Below, piece by piece: positions 8,379 to 17,503 of a stretch of DNA of 57,851 nucleotides. The position numbers were made by a program, and so were the translations under genes. Each line of letters starts with the position of its first letter. Within the stretch, counting starts at the first letter, position 1. The DNA comes from Pseudomonas sp. BGr12 (GTDB lineage: Bacteria; Pseudomonadota; Gammaproteobacteria; Pseudomonadales; Pseudomonadaceae), in contig NZ_JALRNF010000041.1 of assembly GCF_030272895.1 (NCBI RefSeq), positions 1 to 57,851 of the forward strand, in the 5' to 3' direction. The notes beneath the pieces are model-generated. The model saw only the letters and a list, made by a program, of their open reading frames with translations, was not told the DNA's origin and did not search any database.

Positions 8379-8592
8379 TGAGGGTCGGATCGGTTGTGCA
8401 GGGTATCCTCGGCTGGCAACTTGCTCAAGCCGCTGCCGGTGGTCAGTTTTTATCGAACGGCCTTGTATCAATTTATTGCGGCAATGGCACCAGAGCCGTT
8501 TTCGTCAGTCTTATACAGTGTCGATGAACGCTTGCCGATCGACGCCGACCAGCGCCGCTGGAACGGGCAGTTTCGCGGTCCGGGAGGCCGCC

Positions 8593-8946
8593 ATGTATCG
8601 CCGACTGTTGCTGATGGTTGTGCTGAGTGTGCTGACAACTGCTTGTGTCCCCTACGGAGGTAATGGTTACTACCGAACCGAGGTCTATACCGTCGACCGC
8701 TACGGTTATTCAGGTTATTACCGGTCGCCCCAACCCTACCATCGCGGCTACTACGTAGTGCCGCCGCCGCGCTATTACGCGCCACCGCCGCATTACTACC
8801 GTCCTGCGCCCCACGGTTACTACCGTGAAACGCCGCACAACTATTACAAGCCCTACCCAGGTCGCGGGTATGACCGATACCGCCATGGCCCGTCACGCTA
8901 CGACCGTAACCGGGGCGGTTGGCCGGATCGCAACTGGCGTCGCTGA
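8593..8946 (+). CDS. Tyrosine-rich small lipoprotein
   Basis: A 117-residue protein with a short signal peptide ending in the lipobox LTTAC, so Cys18 should be lipidated. The mature part is almost wholly built of tyrosine, proline, arginine, glycine and histidine, with recurring YY, PPPRYYAPPPHYY and HGYYRETPHNYY units and an arginine-rich end (GGWPDRNWRR). It is probably disordered and strongly basic. The start at 8593 is preferred to longer in-frame extensions because it gives the lipoprotein signal. I recognise no named family. It is convergent with the enoyl-CoA hydratase-like gene, eight bases away. Function is unknown; an outer-membrane or cell-wall binding role is conjecture. Confidence 0.75.
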   Translation: MYRRLLLMVVLSVLTTACVPYGGNGYYRTEVYTVDRYGYSGYYRSPQPYHRGYYVVPPPRYYAPPPHYYRPAPHGYYRETPHNYYKPYPGRGYDRYRHGPSRYDRNRGGWPDRNWRR

Positions 8947-8954
8947 GGCGCAGC

Positions 8955-10064
8955 TCAAGCCAGGTCGGCCAATGGATGACGGCCCTCCCATGCCTTGCTG
9001 AAATGCGCCTCGATCACCGCCGTTGGCACCTGGGCGATATCCGCCCAGTGCCAGCGCGGTTTCTGGTCCTTGTCGATCAGGCGCGCGCGCACCCCTTCGC
9101 TGAACTCCGGATGCCGGCAGCAATTGAGGCTCATGGCGTATTCCATCTGGAACACCTGGGCCAGTGACAGATGGCGGGCGCGCTGGATCTGTTGCCAGAC
9201 CAGGTGGGCGGTCAAGGGGCAGCCCTCGAGCATGGTTTGCGCGGCCTTGGCCAGTAGCGGATCGGCATGGTTGCGCAGTCGGGCAATGGCGCGCCAGGCA
9301 CAGACCGGGTCGGCGACATCGAGCAGGGCATCGATCTGCTTGCGCCTTGGCAGCCACTGGGCCTCGGGCCACTGGGCCTGGGTGCCATGTTGCTGGGCCT
9401 TGAGCAGGCTGTTGAGCTGTAGGGCGGTCTGTTCCTGCCAGTTCAGTTGCAGCAGGTCGTCGAGCAGCTCCTGCTGCTGGTTTTCACCCAGCAAACGATC
9501 GGCCAGGCCCAGGTCCAGGGCATCGGTCGCATTGATCGGCGCGCCGGTCAGGCCGAGGAACAGGCCGAGCTTGCCCGGCAGGCGGGACAGGAACCAACTG
9601 CCGCCGACATCCGGGTACAGGCCGATGCTGATTTCCGGCATGGCCAGGCGGCTGCTCGGAGTCAGCACGCGGATACTGGCCCCTTGCAACAGCCCCATGC
9701 CGCCACCCAGCACATGACCATGCCCCCAGCAGATCAGGGGCTTGGGGTAGGTGTGCAGGCGATAGTCGAGACGGTATTCCGCGGCAAAAAAATGCGCTGC
9801 CAGTGGTGGAACCTGGCCTGGATGGTCGCGGCAAGCCTGGGCCAGGCTGCGTACCTCGCCACCGGCACAGAAGGCCTTGGTACCACTGCCACGCAGCAAC
9901 ACACAGACGATTTCCGGCTCATTGGCCCAGGCCTTGAGCTGCTCGTCGAGCACTTCGATCATCGGCAGCGACAAGGCATTGAGTGTTTGCGGCGCATTGA
10001 GGGTGGCGACGCCGATGCGGGCGCCGTCGACACCGGTGAGTTCTTCGCACAGTACAGCAGCCAT
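8955..10064 (-). CDS. 3-hydroxyisobutyryl-CoA hydrolase-like enoyl-CoA hydratase family protein
   Basis: A 369-residue crotonase-superfamily protein. The oxyanion-hole signature is seen in AFCAGGEVRSL (about residues 64-74) and GHGHVLGGGMGLLQGASIRV (about 113-132). The following MPEISIGLYPDVGGSWFLSR is typical of 3-hydroxyisobutyryl-CoA hydrolases of valine catabolism, as are the total length and the C-terminal ECH_2 extension ending in HFSKAWEGRHPLADLA. True hydratases are about 260 residues. The ATG at 10064 follows a good AAGAGGT site; upstream codons are not protein-like. It diverges from ung. No valine-pathway genes are adjacent, so the substrate assignment rests on family features only. 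Confidence 0.82.
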   Translation of the reverse strand: MAAVLCEELTGVDGARIGVATLNAPQTLNALSLPMIEVLDEQLKAWANEPEIVCVLLRGSGTKAFCAGGEVRSLAQACRDHPGQVPPLAAHFFAAEYRLDYRLHTYPKPLICWGHGHVLGGGMGLLQGASIRVLTPSSRLAMPEISIGLYPDVGGSWFLSRLPGKLGLFLGLTGAPINATDALDLGLADRLLGENQQQELLDDLLQLNWQEQTALQLNSLLKAQQHGTQAQWPEAQWLPRRKQIDALLDVADPVCAWRAIARLRNHADPLLAKAAQTMLEGCPLTAHLVWQQIQRARHLSLAQVFQMEYAMSLNCCRHPEFSEGVRARLIDKDQKPRWHWADIAQVPTAVIEAHFSKAWEGRHPLADLA

Positions 10065-10190
10065 GGCCGACCTCTTGGTTGATCCGCTCAAGTATGGTCG
10101 CTGTGGACGATTTCGGCGGTCGCCGGTCGGATCGATTGACAAGCGCTAGCGGCTTTCCTAGTGTCGCGCCATTGTTTTACGGACTTGACC

Positions 10191-10883
10191 ATGACTGACG
10201 ACGACCGCATCAAACTTGAACCCAGTTGGAAGGAGGCCCTGCGCGCCGAGTTCGACCAGCCCTACATGCGTGAGCTGCGCGAATTCCTGCGCCAGGAGTA
10301 TGCCGCCGGCAAGGAAATCTACCCGCCAGGGCCGCTGATCTTCAATGCGCTCAATTCCACGCCGCTTGACCAGGTCAAGGTGGTGATCCTCGGCCAGGAC
10401 CCGTACCACGGCCCGGGCCAGGCCCATGGCCTGTGTTTCTCGGTGCAACCGGGCGTGCCGGCACCACCCTCGCTGGTGAATATCTACAAGGAGTTGCACC
10501 GCGACCTCAACATCGAGATCCCCACGCACGGCTGCCTGCAGTCCTGGGCCGACCAAGGCGTGCTGCTGCTCAACACCACCATGACCGTCGAGCGTGCCAA
10601 CGCGGCGTCGCATGCCAACAAGGGCTGGCAGTACTTCACCGACCGCATCATCGAGGTGGTCAGCGAACACCAGCCCAACAGCGTGTTCCTGCTCTGGGGC
10701 GCCCATGCCCAGAGCAAGCAGAAGCTGATCGATGCCAGCAAGCACCTGGTGCTCAAGTCGGTGCATCCCTCGCCCTTGTCGGCTTATCGTGGTTTCCTCG
10801 GGTGCGGCCATTTCAGCCAGGCCAACCGCTTTCTCGAACAGCGCGGGCTGGCCCCGATCGACTGGCGCCTGCCGCCGGTTTGA
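10191..10883 (+). CDS. ung: Uracil-DNA glycosylase
   Basis: Removes uracil from DNA to start base-excision repair. The 230-residue protein carries the UDG family 1 motifs: [18 protein letters not shown] with the catalytic aspartate (about residues 64-81), LLNTTMTVE in the middle, and [11 protein letters not shown] with the catalytic histidine near residue 188. The ATG at 10191 matches the usual Pseudomonas N-terminus ([13 protein letters not shown]). It is divergent from the hydratase-like gene with about 125 bases between. The order ung, then after an accessory block the tct cluster, parallels P. aeruginosa, where ung also lies near tct genes. Confidence 0.96.
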   Translation: MTDDDRIKLEPSWKEALRAEFDQPYMRELREFLRQEYAAGKEIYPPGPLIFNALNSTPLDQVKVVILGQDPYHGPGQAHGLCFSVQPGVPAPPSLVNIYKELHRDLNIEIPTHGCLQSWADQGVLLLNTTMTVERANAASHANKGWQYFTDRIIEVVSEHQPNSVFLLWGAHAQSKQKLIDASKHLVLKSVHPSPLSAYRGFLGCGHFSQANRFLEQRGLAPIDWRLPPV

Positions 10884-10969
10884 GTGCCGCTACCTAGCAT
10901 TTTTGCCAGTTTCGAGCATTCACCTTCAGGTGTTGAATAGCCCTGACTCTCACCAACGGAGCAGGGCAC

Positions 10970-12901
10970 ATGACCTCCAGCAGGACACTCGCCAGCGGGC
11001 TCATTGACGCGTCCATCCTGAGGCTGGATGCGCCTGTAATCCCCAAGGCCTTGCCGCTGCTGGAGGATGAGTCCGCCTGGCATATCCATCGTCGGCATCG
11101 TCAGGAACCGTTGGCGGTCAGGGTCGAGCAGGTCTGGCCGAATCATGCGGTGCCTGTGCCCACTGTGGTGGAGCTGATCTGGGATGGTGATCCGGTCGGA
11201 GAGCCGGTTGAGCTACCTGCGTTATTCCAGCCGAACGATCACTTCCCCTTGACGCTGTGGCTGCCGGAGGAGTGCCTGGGGTTTGCTGGTAACTTTCGCT
11301 TGATCTACCGTGTGACAGCGCTGAATCCGGCAGACTCCATGCCATTGTTGGTCAGGCTTGACAGTGAGGCACCCAACTTTGGTGGAACGCCCGGAAGACT
11401 TGGCTTCCCCGACCCGATCGACACTACCGGGATCACTGAAGAATACCTGCAGAACAACGATGATCAGGTGCTGGCGACGATCAGTAAATGGCCGGATATT
11501 CGTCTCGAAGACCGGGTGTATTACTTCTGGGACCTCGATCTGCTCAACGGCTTTCCGCGGATCGAGGAGGCTGACGGTCATGTCGAAATCACCGATACCA
11601 ATCAAGATCCGGTGATTGTGCCGTTTTCCGGTGCCTTCCTGCGTACTCGCCGGAACGGGCCGCACACGGTTCACTGTATTCTCGAAGATCGATCCGGTAA
11701 CTCGGGCCCTGCTTCATTGGCAGCTTCGGTTACCGTCGCGCTGGAGGTCTTGCCTGACTTACCGTTACCCAGGGTTCCTCTGGTCGAGGACGGGCTGATC
11801 GACCTTGTGGATGCGGTAACAGGCGTGTGGGTGGAGGTGCCGCTGATCGAAGGGGCGCAACCAGGCGACGTCTTGCAAGTCTATTGGAACGGTGAGGCCC
11901 TCGCTCTCTATGAACTGAATGACCCTCAGCAGTGGCCTGCCGCAATGGACGTGCCTTGGGAGGTGCTGAGCAAGGATGCCCTGTACGAGCGACAACCACC
12001 GGTAAGGGTCTACTACCGTTGGCAGCGTTCGGGAAGCTTCGATCGTCGATCGGAATCGATTTTCGTCGATGTTGACCTTACCGTCGCAGGTCCGGTGCAC
12101 CCTGAGTTCCCGGCACCGGAAAACCCGCTGCTGCTGCCGTTGCCGGTGGTCAGGGGGGAGCAGGGCGACAATCAGCTCGGCGACCCGGATTTCGAACTCG
12201 ATGCCCGGGTGGAGCTGGAGCTGCCTGAGCGCATGTCGGCTGGCGACAGGCTGGAGCTTTTCTGGGGGCGACACCCGGATCCTGTGGATAGCCACCAGGT
12301 GCAGCCGGGTGAAGAGGCCGGGAGCCTTGTCAGCTTTCGCGTGCCGTGGTCCATCATCCTTGAGCAAGGTAACCATCCTGCCTTGCCCATGTTCTACCGC
12401 ACCTTCAATGGGGTGAACTACCAGCGTTCGCAGGCGGTTGAGGTACTCGTCGACATCAGCCGCATCGCGGTGTTGGCCTGGCCGGAGTTTCCCGATGCCG
12501 ATCGCTGGGGCTGGATCAAGTGCAACAGCCCGCACGCTCCGTCGCTGGGTGTCAGAGTTCGGATACCGGGGGATCAGCAGCAATTGCAGGAAGGGGATCG
12601 TTGCGAAGTCATCTGGCAGGGTTGTCGTAACAACAACGGCTCGGATTTTATCGCAGCCACCTTTCAGGTCATTGCTCGCCCTGCGCCACTGGACCCCACT
12701 GAAGCCGAAGAGGGATTCATTGAGTTGCAGGGTTCGTTTGATCCATTTATCCGCGAGCCCGCCACAATAAACGGTTCGGCCAGAGTGTATTACCGGATAC
12801 AGCGAGATGATGGTTCATTGTTGTATTCGAAAGTCAATATTGTGCGTTTGTCAATTCTCTACCCGGGAACAGGGTATTTGTGTCTTGGTGCCTATGTATG
12901 A
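10970..12901 (+). CDS. Unrecognised protein with about five beta-sandwich-like repeats (copy 1)
   Basis: I do not recognise this 643-residue protein. It has no signal peptide or membrane segment. It appears to consist of about five degenerate repeats of 90-125 residues. Each has a GD-x-hydrophobic-x-VYW/FW-type strand (VVELIWDG near 66, RVYYFWD near 182, VLQVYWNG near 301, RLELFWGR near 427, RCEVIWQG near 544). A later VPW or similar turn and a final V-x-YYR-type strand follow. Linkers are proline-rich (LPLPRVP, PEFPAPENP). The pattern suggests tandem immunoglobulin-like folds. The last repeat opens with GWIKCNSPHAPSLGVRVR, a motif shared with the next gene. GC content is lower than in the flanking backbone. 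AACGGAG precedes the ATG. Confidence 0.75.
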   Translation: MTSSRTLASGLIDASILRLDAPVIPKALPLLEDESAWHIHRRHRQEPLAVRVEQVWPNHAVPVPTVVELIWDGDPVGEPVELPALFQPNDHFPLTLWLPEECLGFAGNFRLIYRVTALNPADSMPLLVRLDSEAPNFGGTPGRLGFPDPIDTTGITEEYLQNNDDQVLATISKWPDIRLEDRVYYFWDLDLLNGFPRIEEADGHVEITDTNQDPVIVPFSGAFLRTRRNGPHTVHCILEDRSGNSGPASLAASVTVALEVLPDLPLPRVPLVEDGLIDLVDAVTGVWVEVPLIEGAQPGDVLQVYWNGEALALYELNDPQQWPAAMDVPWEVLSKDALYERQPPVRVYYRWQRSGSFDRRSESIFVDVDLTVAGPVHPEFPAPENPLLLPLPVVRGEQGDNQLGDPDFELDARVELELPERMSAGDRLELFWGRHPDPVDSHQVQPGEEAGSLVSFRVPWSIILEQGNHPALPMFYRTFNGVNYQRSQAVEVLVDISRIAVLAWPEFPDADRWGWIKCNSPHAPSLGVRVRIPGDQQQLQEGDRCEVIWQGCRNNNGSDFIAATFQVIARPAPLDPTEAEEGFIELQGSFDPFIREPATINGSARVYYRIQRDDGSLLYSKVNIVRLSILYPGTGYLCLGAYV

Positions 12902-13023
12902 CACCTATGGCAGCAAGTAAGTACGTAAGTTGAAGTTGGAGCATTGTTTACCTGACGCTTGTCTGGCATGCGATGGTGGCCGACAAAGTGTTTTACAGTG
13001 ATTATCAAAACAGGAGCTGGATC

Positions 13024-14994
13024 ATGACCAAGTTCGAGTCGGCACCGACGTTGCCAACACGGGTTCAAAAAAAACCACGTTCGCCCTCGCTTCGTACTTT
13101 ACCGCCGTTGACGGTGGGAAACGCGCTGCCTGATCTTGATCCCAATCAACCCAACCTGCTGCCATCGAGCGAGGTGAGCGCTGAGCTGCAAATTGCTTAC
13201 TTCACGGAGAATGCCCCCCCGGGAGCAGGCTTTATTGCTTTGTATTTACTTCCTGATCTTGCCAGGCCGATTTTTACAGAAGCTATTGCATGGCCACCTG
13301 CGGCAAACGATTTTCCCTTGACTTTCAGCGTCGGTCTTGAACTGCTTGGTGGTCATGGCATCAAAGACCTCAGGTATATAGTCACGAATTCGGTTGAAAA
13401 CGAGTCAGGGTCAGGAACATTACGCATCAGCATCGACCGGCTGCCCCCCCACAATGGCCTGCCAACCTTGCCCCTGAGTTTTCCCGCTGACTTGCCGGAC
13501 GGTGTCATTACACCCAGCTACCTGGATGCACACGGTGGTGTGACGTTTGGAATTCCTGACTACATCGGATGGGCGCCGGGTGATCGCTTTGAGGTGTTCT
13601 GGAGGAATCAGGTCGCCCCCATCGCGTCCGGGGCGGTCAATAACTTTCCCTTGTCCTTTACTTTGGATGCCGAGCTCATCAGAGGCTTTGGCGAAGGTAC
13701 TGGCGAATTGTCGTATCGACTTTATGACTATGCGGGTAATCCGACAACCCGTGAAGACACACGTACCGAGATTCGTGTGCTACTGAAAGATCCACCCGCC
13801 AACCTGCCACTACCGCGTATCCCCCAGGCCAGTGGTGAGGACGGCGAAGACCTGTTCATATCCTTGAATGAAGCACGTGGTGGGGCCATCGTGTTGATCG
13901 ACGCATATGACAATGCTCAGGACGGTGACAGGATTGTCGTGAAACTAGGCGCCAGGGAGGTCGATGATACGGTATTGAGCAGTGGCTACACCTTCCCGAT
14001 CGAGCTTGAACTGCCGTACGCCGAGCTCATGGGGCACTCGGGAGCTCCCCAGTATCGGGAGAATGTCAGCTATTACGTGTTCCGTCATTTCGAAACTCCG
14101 TCAGACGCTGTAGCAGTGGATTTCGATCTGCGAGTGCCAGGCCCTGGTCCGGACCCCGAGAATCCTTCGCCCATTAATGATGAACTGGAGCAGGCAGATC
14201 TGATTCCTGCTGTCTCGACCGAGATGAACAAGCTGACGCCCGAGGATGTTGGGGAGGATGCGATTATCCGGGTTCCACTCTATCCTGGCGCCACCGAGAC
14301 TGATGTCTTGCGGGTCCTTTACCAAGGTCAACTTGTGGAAGGTTCAGAGCGCAGTCCGACGGCGGCGGAAATTGCCCAAGGCCATATGGACTTCGTCTTG
14401 CCCTGGGCGAGAATTGAAGAGGTTGGTAATGGCCTTCGCGATGTAGCCTACGAACTGTCTGATGGTGACTGGGATAAAGCCCATCAACGTTCACCCGCAC
14501 AAGCTGTTGAGGTGTCGGTCATTTCACTGCTAGTGCTGGCTCCACCCCAAGTAGTCAGCAGGACTTCGCCCGGAGGCTTCATTAATTGCTCTTCGGCGCC
14601 GTGGCTGGGCATTCGCGTTCGTTTGCAAGATGCCAGCAATGTTCGCGTGGGTGATACTTACGAATTGTCCTGGCACATGATTGAAGTTACAGACTGGACT
14701 CCCCCCATCACCGAGGAACCGATCGAGTCGACCCGTACTACCTTTAGCGGGACTTTCAGTACAGCCGCCGAGGTGACATCCGGTATCGTGATCGATGTTC
14801 CCTGGGAGCCTAACATCTATCCGGCGGTGCAGGGGTACGTCGCGATGACTTGGAAAACCCATAGGGAAAGTAGCTCGAAAGGTCGATCTCTTGAACCTAT
14901 TGGGCAGTCGGCCGAAGCAAGGGTGGTGTTCTCCCGGCGTGCGGCGGGTGGTTGCATTTGTGATGCGCAGACCTCTTGCACTCGAGTTGCTTGA
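13024..14994 (+). CDS. Unrecognised protein with about five beta-sandwich-like repeats (copy 2)
   Basis: A 656-residue divergent paralogue of the preceding gene product. The ATG at 13024 has an AGGAG site eight bases upstream and is preferred over the in-frame ATG at 12973. Five repeat units can be followed by their strand motifs (FIALYLL near 70, RFEVFWRN near 189, RIVVKLGA near 303, VLRVLYQG near 430, TYELSWHM near 545). The linker LPLPRIP and the PGPGPDPENP spacer match those of copy 1 at equivalent places. The final repeat begins GGFINCSSAPWLGIRVR, aligning with copy 1, and the extreme C-terminus is cysteine-rich (GGCICDAQTSC). No signal peptide is visible, so location is unknown. Function is unknown. 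Confidence 0.75.
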   Translation: MTKFESAPTLPTRVQKKPRSPSLRTLPPLTVGNALPDLDPNQPNLLPSSEVSAELQIAYFTENAPPGAGFIALYLLPDLARPIFTEAIAWPPAANDFPLTFSVGLELLGGHGIKDLRYIVTNSVENESGSGTLRISIDRLPPHNGLPTLPLSFPADLPDGVITPSYLDAHGGVTFGIPDYIGWAPGDRFEVFWRNQVAPIASGAVNNFPLSFTLDAELIRGFGEGTGELSYRLYDYAGNPTTREDTRTEIRVLLKDPPANLPLPRIPQASGEDGEDLFISLNEARGGAIVLIDAYDNAQDGDRIVVKLGAREVDDTVLSSGYTFPIELELPYAELMGHSGAPQYRENVSYYVFRHFETPSDAVAVDFDLRVPGPGPDPENPSPINDELEQADLIPAVSTEMNKLTPEDVGEDAIIRVPLYPGATETDVLRVLYQGQLVEGSERSPTAAEIAQGHMDFVLPWARIEEVGNGLRDVAYELSDGDWDKAHQRSPAQAVEVSVISLLVLAPPQVVSRTSPGGFINCSSAPWLGIRVRLQDASNVRVGDTYELSWHMIEVTDWTPPITEEPIESTRTTFSGTFSTAAEVTSGIVIDVPWEPNIYPAVQGYVAMTWKTHRESSSKGRSLEPIGQSAEARVVFSRRAAGGCICDAQTSCTRVA

Positions 14995-15011
14995 GATTCG
15001 CATAAGTTGAT

Positions 15012-15046
15012 CCAGGGTGTTTGCAACAGTGCTGTCAGCACCCTGG
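15012..15046 (+). terminator. Probable terminator after the repeat-protein pair
   Basis: CCAGGGTG and CACCCTGG form an eight-base stem with a 19-base loop, followed by TTCTTATG. It starts 18 bases after the stop codon of the second repeat protein. The short T-rich tail makes it a moderate intrinsic terminator. Confidence 0.55.
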
Positions 15047-15087
15047 TTCTTATGTGCTGTTGAAAATACACTATATATCGTCAGATT

Positions 15088-15105
15088 ATTCCTACATATT
15101 CCTAC
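15088..15105 (+). promoter_or_regulatory. Direct repeat ATTCCTAC in front of the autotransporter
   Basis: ATTCCTAC occurs at 15088-15095 and again at 15098-15105, a ten-base period that puts both copies on the same face of the helix. It is about 95 bases before the start codon. The arrangement fits a regulator-binding site; the regulator is not identified. Confidence 0.4.
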
Positions 15106-15198
15106 GCCGTCGGACTGTAGATTTCGCTCTCCCTTAATTGTGCGCACTTCGCGGAAGTAGAACGAGGAAGGCACGCCAAATCTGAGAGATTGAATTAA

Positions 15199-17457
15199 AT
15201 GAACTTTCGTCGCTTGTTTGCTTTTACACCTTTGGTCCGTGCCTTGAAGTTCGCCTGCATTGTGCCGGGTACCCTTATTACTCACTCCGCTGTGGCCGCT
15301 GTCGTCGATACGGAATTTACCGTCACTGGCGATACAGCGCTTGATCATTACTTCGTCAGTCCTGGTGCTGTTCTGAATATCCTCGGCGAGGACGCACGAA
15401 CCGAGGAAATCAACGCAAACTTTTCCCATGTCAATATGAACGGCGGCAGTGTAGTCGCGCCAACCAATATCGGCTCCACCCCCGCCTTGCGCTTGTTGAA
15501 TAGTACCGCCACGATCAACAATGCCGTTATTACTGCGAGCAATGGCACAGGATTACAGTTGGTGCGCCAAACTGCCCTCAGCACCGGCTCGAAAGCCCAG
15601 GTCTCCGCCAGCCAGATCAGCGGCAACGCCGTGGGGGCCTGGCTGACCCGCTTCAGTGAACTTACGCTGCTGGATTCGCAGGTGACGGCCAGTGCCGCCA
15701 ATGGTCAGGGCATCCTGTTGTTCAACGGTACGGTGTCGGCCAGCGATAGCCAGATTAGCGGTGGAGAAAACGGTGTCTTCATCATTGACGAGTCGACACA
15801 GGCCCATGGCACGCCAGGGGTAGTAACGCTGAACAACAGTATTGTCAGGGGTGAGAATGGCGCTGCCATCCAGGTCGACGGGGCCAGCGCCCAGCTCAAT
15901 GTCGGTAATACCAGCCAACTGATCGGTGGCAACGGCAATGTGCTCGAAGTCGTGAATGGTGGTAGCGCACGGCTGAATGTCGAAAACAGTGAACTGCGCG
16001 GCAATGTCCTGCTCAAGGACAGCAGCAGTGCCGAGGTCAACTTGCAGCAGGCCAGCCTGATTGGCGATGTTGTCGCAGAAGCGGGCGCTAATGCCAAGGT
16101 AGCCCTTGCCAATGCTTCGCAGCTGACCGGCAATCTGGAAAACGTGGCTCGTCTGGATATCAATAGCGAGGCTAACTGGACCATGACCGGTAGCAACCAG
16201 GTAGCTGCGCTCGCCCTCCAGGGTGGCCATGTCACCTTCGGCGCCCCCGGCGAGTTCTATCGCCTGGACGTCGGCGAGCTGTCCGGCAATGGCACCTTCC
16301 ACATGACCGCCGACTTCGTGACGGGCCAAGGCGACCGCCTCAATGTCAACGGCGAGGCCAGGGGCGAGCACCTGCTGGCCATCAGCGCCAGCGGTAATGA
16401 AGCTGCTGTCGAGCGCCTGACCGTGGTCACCACCCAGGGTGGCGACGCCCAGTTCAGCCTGCTCAACGGTCCGGTCGACCTGGGCGCCTTTTCCTATGGC
16501 CTGACCCGGGAAGGCAATGACTGGCACCTGGACGCCGAAACGAAAACCATCAGTCCGGCTACCCGTTCGGTCATGGCCCTGTTCAATACGGCGCCGACCA
16601 TCTGGTACGGCGAGCTGTCGTCGCTGCGCACGCGCATGGGCGAGTTGCGCTATAACGAAAGCAAAAGCGGTGCCTGGGGCCGGGCCTACGGTAGCAAGTA
16701 CAACGTTGCCGAGTCCTCTGGCACGGCCTACAAGCAGACCCAGCAAGGCTTCACCCTGGGTGCCGATGCCCAGGTGGGCGACAGCCAATGGCTGGTAGGT
16801 GTGCTGGCCGGTCACAGCACGTCCGACCTGGATCTGGATCGCGGTACCAGTGGCAACGTCGACAGCTACTACGTCGGCGCCTACACCACCTGGCTGGATG
16901 AGGAAAGCGGCTACTACTTCGACGCCGTGGCCAAGCTCAACCGCTTCGATAACGAGTCCAAGGTGGCCATGAGTGATGGCACCCAGGCCAAGGGTAACTA
17001 CAAGACCAATGGCGTGGGCGCTTCGGCCGAGTTCGGTCGGCATATCAAACTGGACGACGGCTACTTCGTCGAACCCTTCGCCCAGGTATCGGCGGTCAGC
17101 ATCCAGGGTAACTCCTACGACCTGGACAATGGCCTGCAGGCTGAAGGCGATCGGACCAAGTCGGTACTGGGCAAGGCCGGTGCCACGGTAGGTCGCAACT
17201 TCGACCTGGGCGAGGGGCGTTTTGCCCAACCGTACCTGCGTGCCGCTGTAGTGCATGAGTTTGCCAAGGACAACGAGGTCAAGGTCAACAACAACGTGTT
17301 CAACAACGACTTGTCCGGTTCGCGTGGCGAGGTCGGTGCCGGTATCGCCGTGTCGATGTCCGAGCGCCTGAAACTGCATGCCGATATCGACTACAGCAAC
17401 GGCGACAAGATCGAGAAGCCGTTCGGTGCCACCGTTGGCGTACGCTTCACCTGGTAA
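15199..17457 (+). CDS. Type V autotransporter, pertactin-like
   Basis: A 752-residue self-secreting outer-membrane protein. An extended signal peptide of about 35 residues ends at VAA. The passenger (about 36-470) is a run of short beta-helix-like units rich in N, S, G and T, for example VSASQISGNAVGAW, SASDSQISGGENGVF and VTLNNSIVRGENGA, with a pertactin-type stretch near 340-450. The translocator barrel occupies about 490-752, opens with SGAWGRAYGSKYNV and ends in the aromatic GVRFTW, as outer-membrane proteins do. No catalytic triad is visible in the passenger, so adhesion or aggregation is more likely than protease activity. A near-perfect terminator follows directly, so this is the end of its transcript. 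Confidence 0.9.
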   Translation: MNFRRLFAFTPLVRALKFACIVPGTLITHSAVAAVVDTEFTVTGDTALDHYFVSPGAVLNILGEDARTEEINANFSHVNMNGGSVVAPTNIGSTPALRLLNSTATINNAVITASNGTGLQLVRQTALSTGSKAQVSASQISGNAVGAWLTRFSELTLLDSQVTASAANGQGILLFNGTVSASDSQISGGENGVFIIDESTQAHGTPGVVTLNNSIVRGENGAAIQVDGASAQLNVGNTSQLIGGNGNVLEVVNGGSARLNVENSELRGNVLLKDSSSAEVNLQQASLIGDVVAEAGANAKVALANASQLTGNLENVARLDINSEANWTMTGSNQVAALALQGGHVTFGAPGEFYRLDVGELSGNGTFHMTADFVTGQGDRLNVNGEARGEHLLAISASGNEAAVERLTVVTTQGGDAQFSLLNGPVDLGAFSYGLTREGNDWHLDAETKTISPATRSVMALFNTAPTIWYGELSSLRTRMGELRYNESKSGAWGRAYGSKYNVAESSGTAYKQTQQGFTLGADAQVGDSQWLVGVLAGHSTSDLDLDRGTSGNVDSYYVGAYTTWLDEESGYYFDAVAKLNRFDNESKVAMSDGTQAKGNYKTNGVGASAEFGRHIKLDDGYFVEPFAQVSAVSIQGNSYDLDNGLQAEGDRTKSVLGKAGATVGRNFDLGEGRFAQPYLRAAVVHEFAKDNEVKVNNNVFNNDLSGSRGEVGAGIAVSMSERLKLHADIDYSNGDKIEKPFGATVGVRFTW

Positions 17458-17470
17458 GCGCACAATGAAA

Positions 17471-17500
17471 AAGAGGAAGCCTGGGCTTCCTCTTTTTTTT
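17471..17500. terminator. Strong intrinsic terminator
   Basis: AAGAGGAAGC and GCTTCCTCTT form a ten-base perfect stem around CTGG, flanked by A-runs and an eight-base T-run. It ends the rightward autotransporter transcript 13 bases past the stop. Because of the flanking A-run it can also terminate the convergent leftward tct operon. Confidence 0.95.
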
Positions 17501-17503
17501 GCA

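Noticed and set aside
15553..17463. 636-codon minus-strand frame opposite the autotransporter
   Set aside because: It mirrors the autotransporter gene, has no ribosome site or domain, and ends within the strong terminator region.
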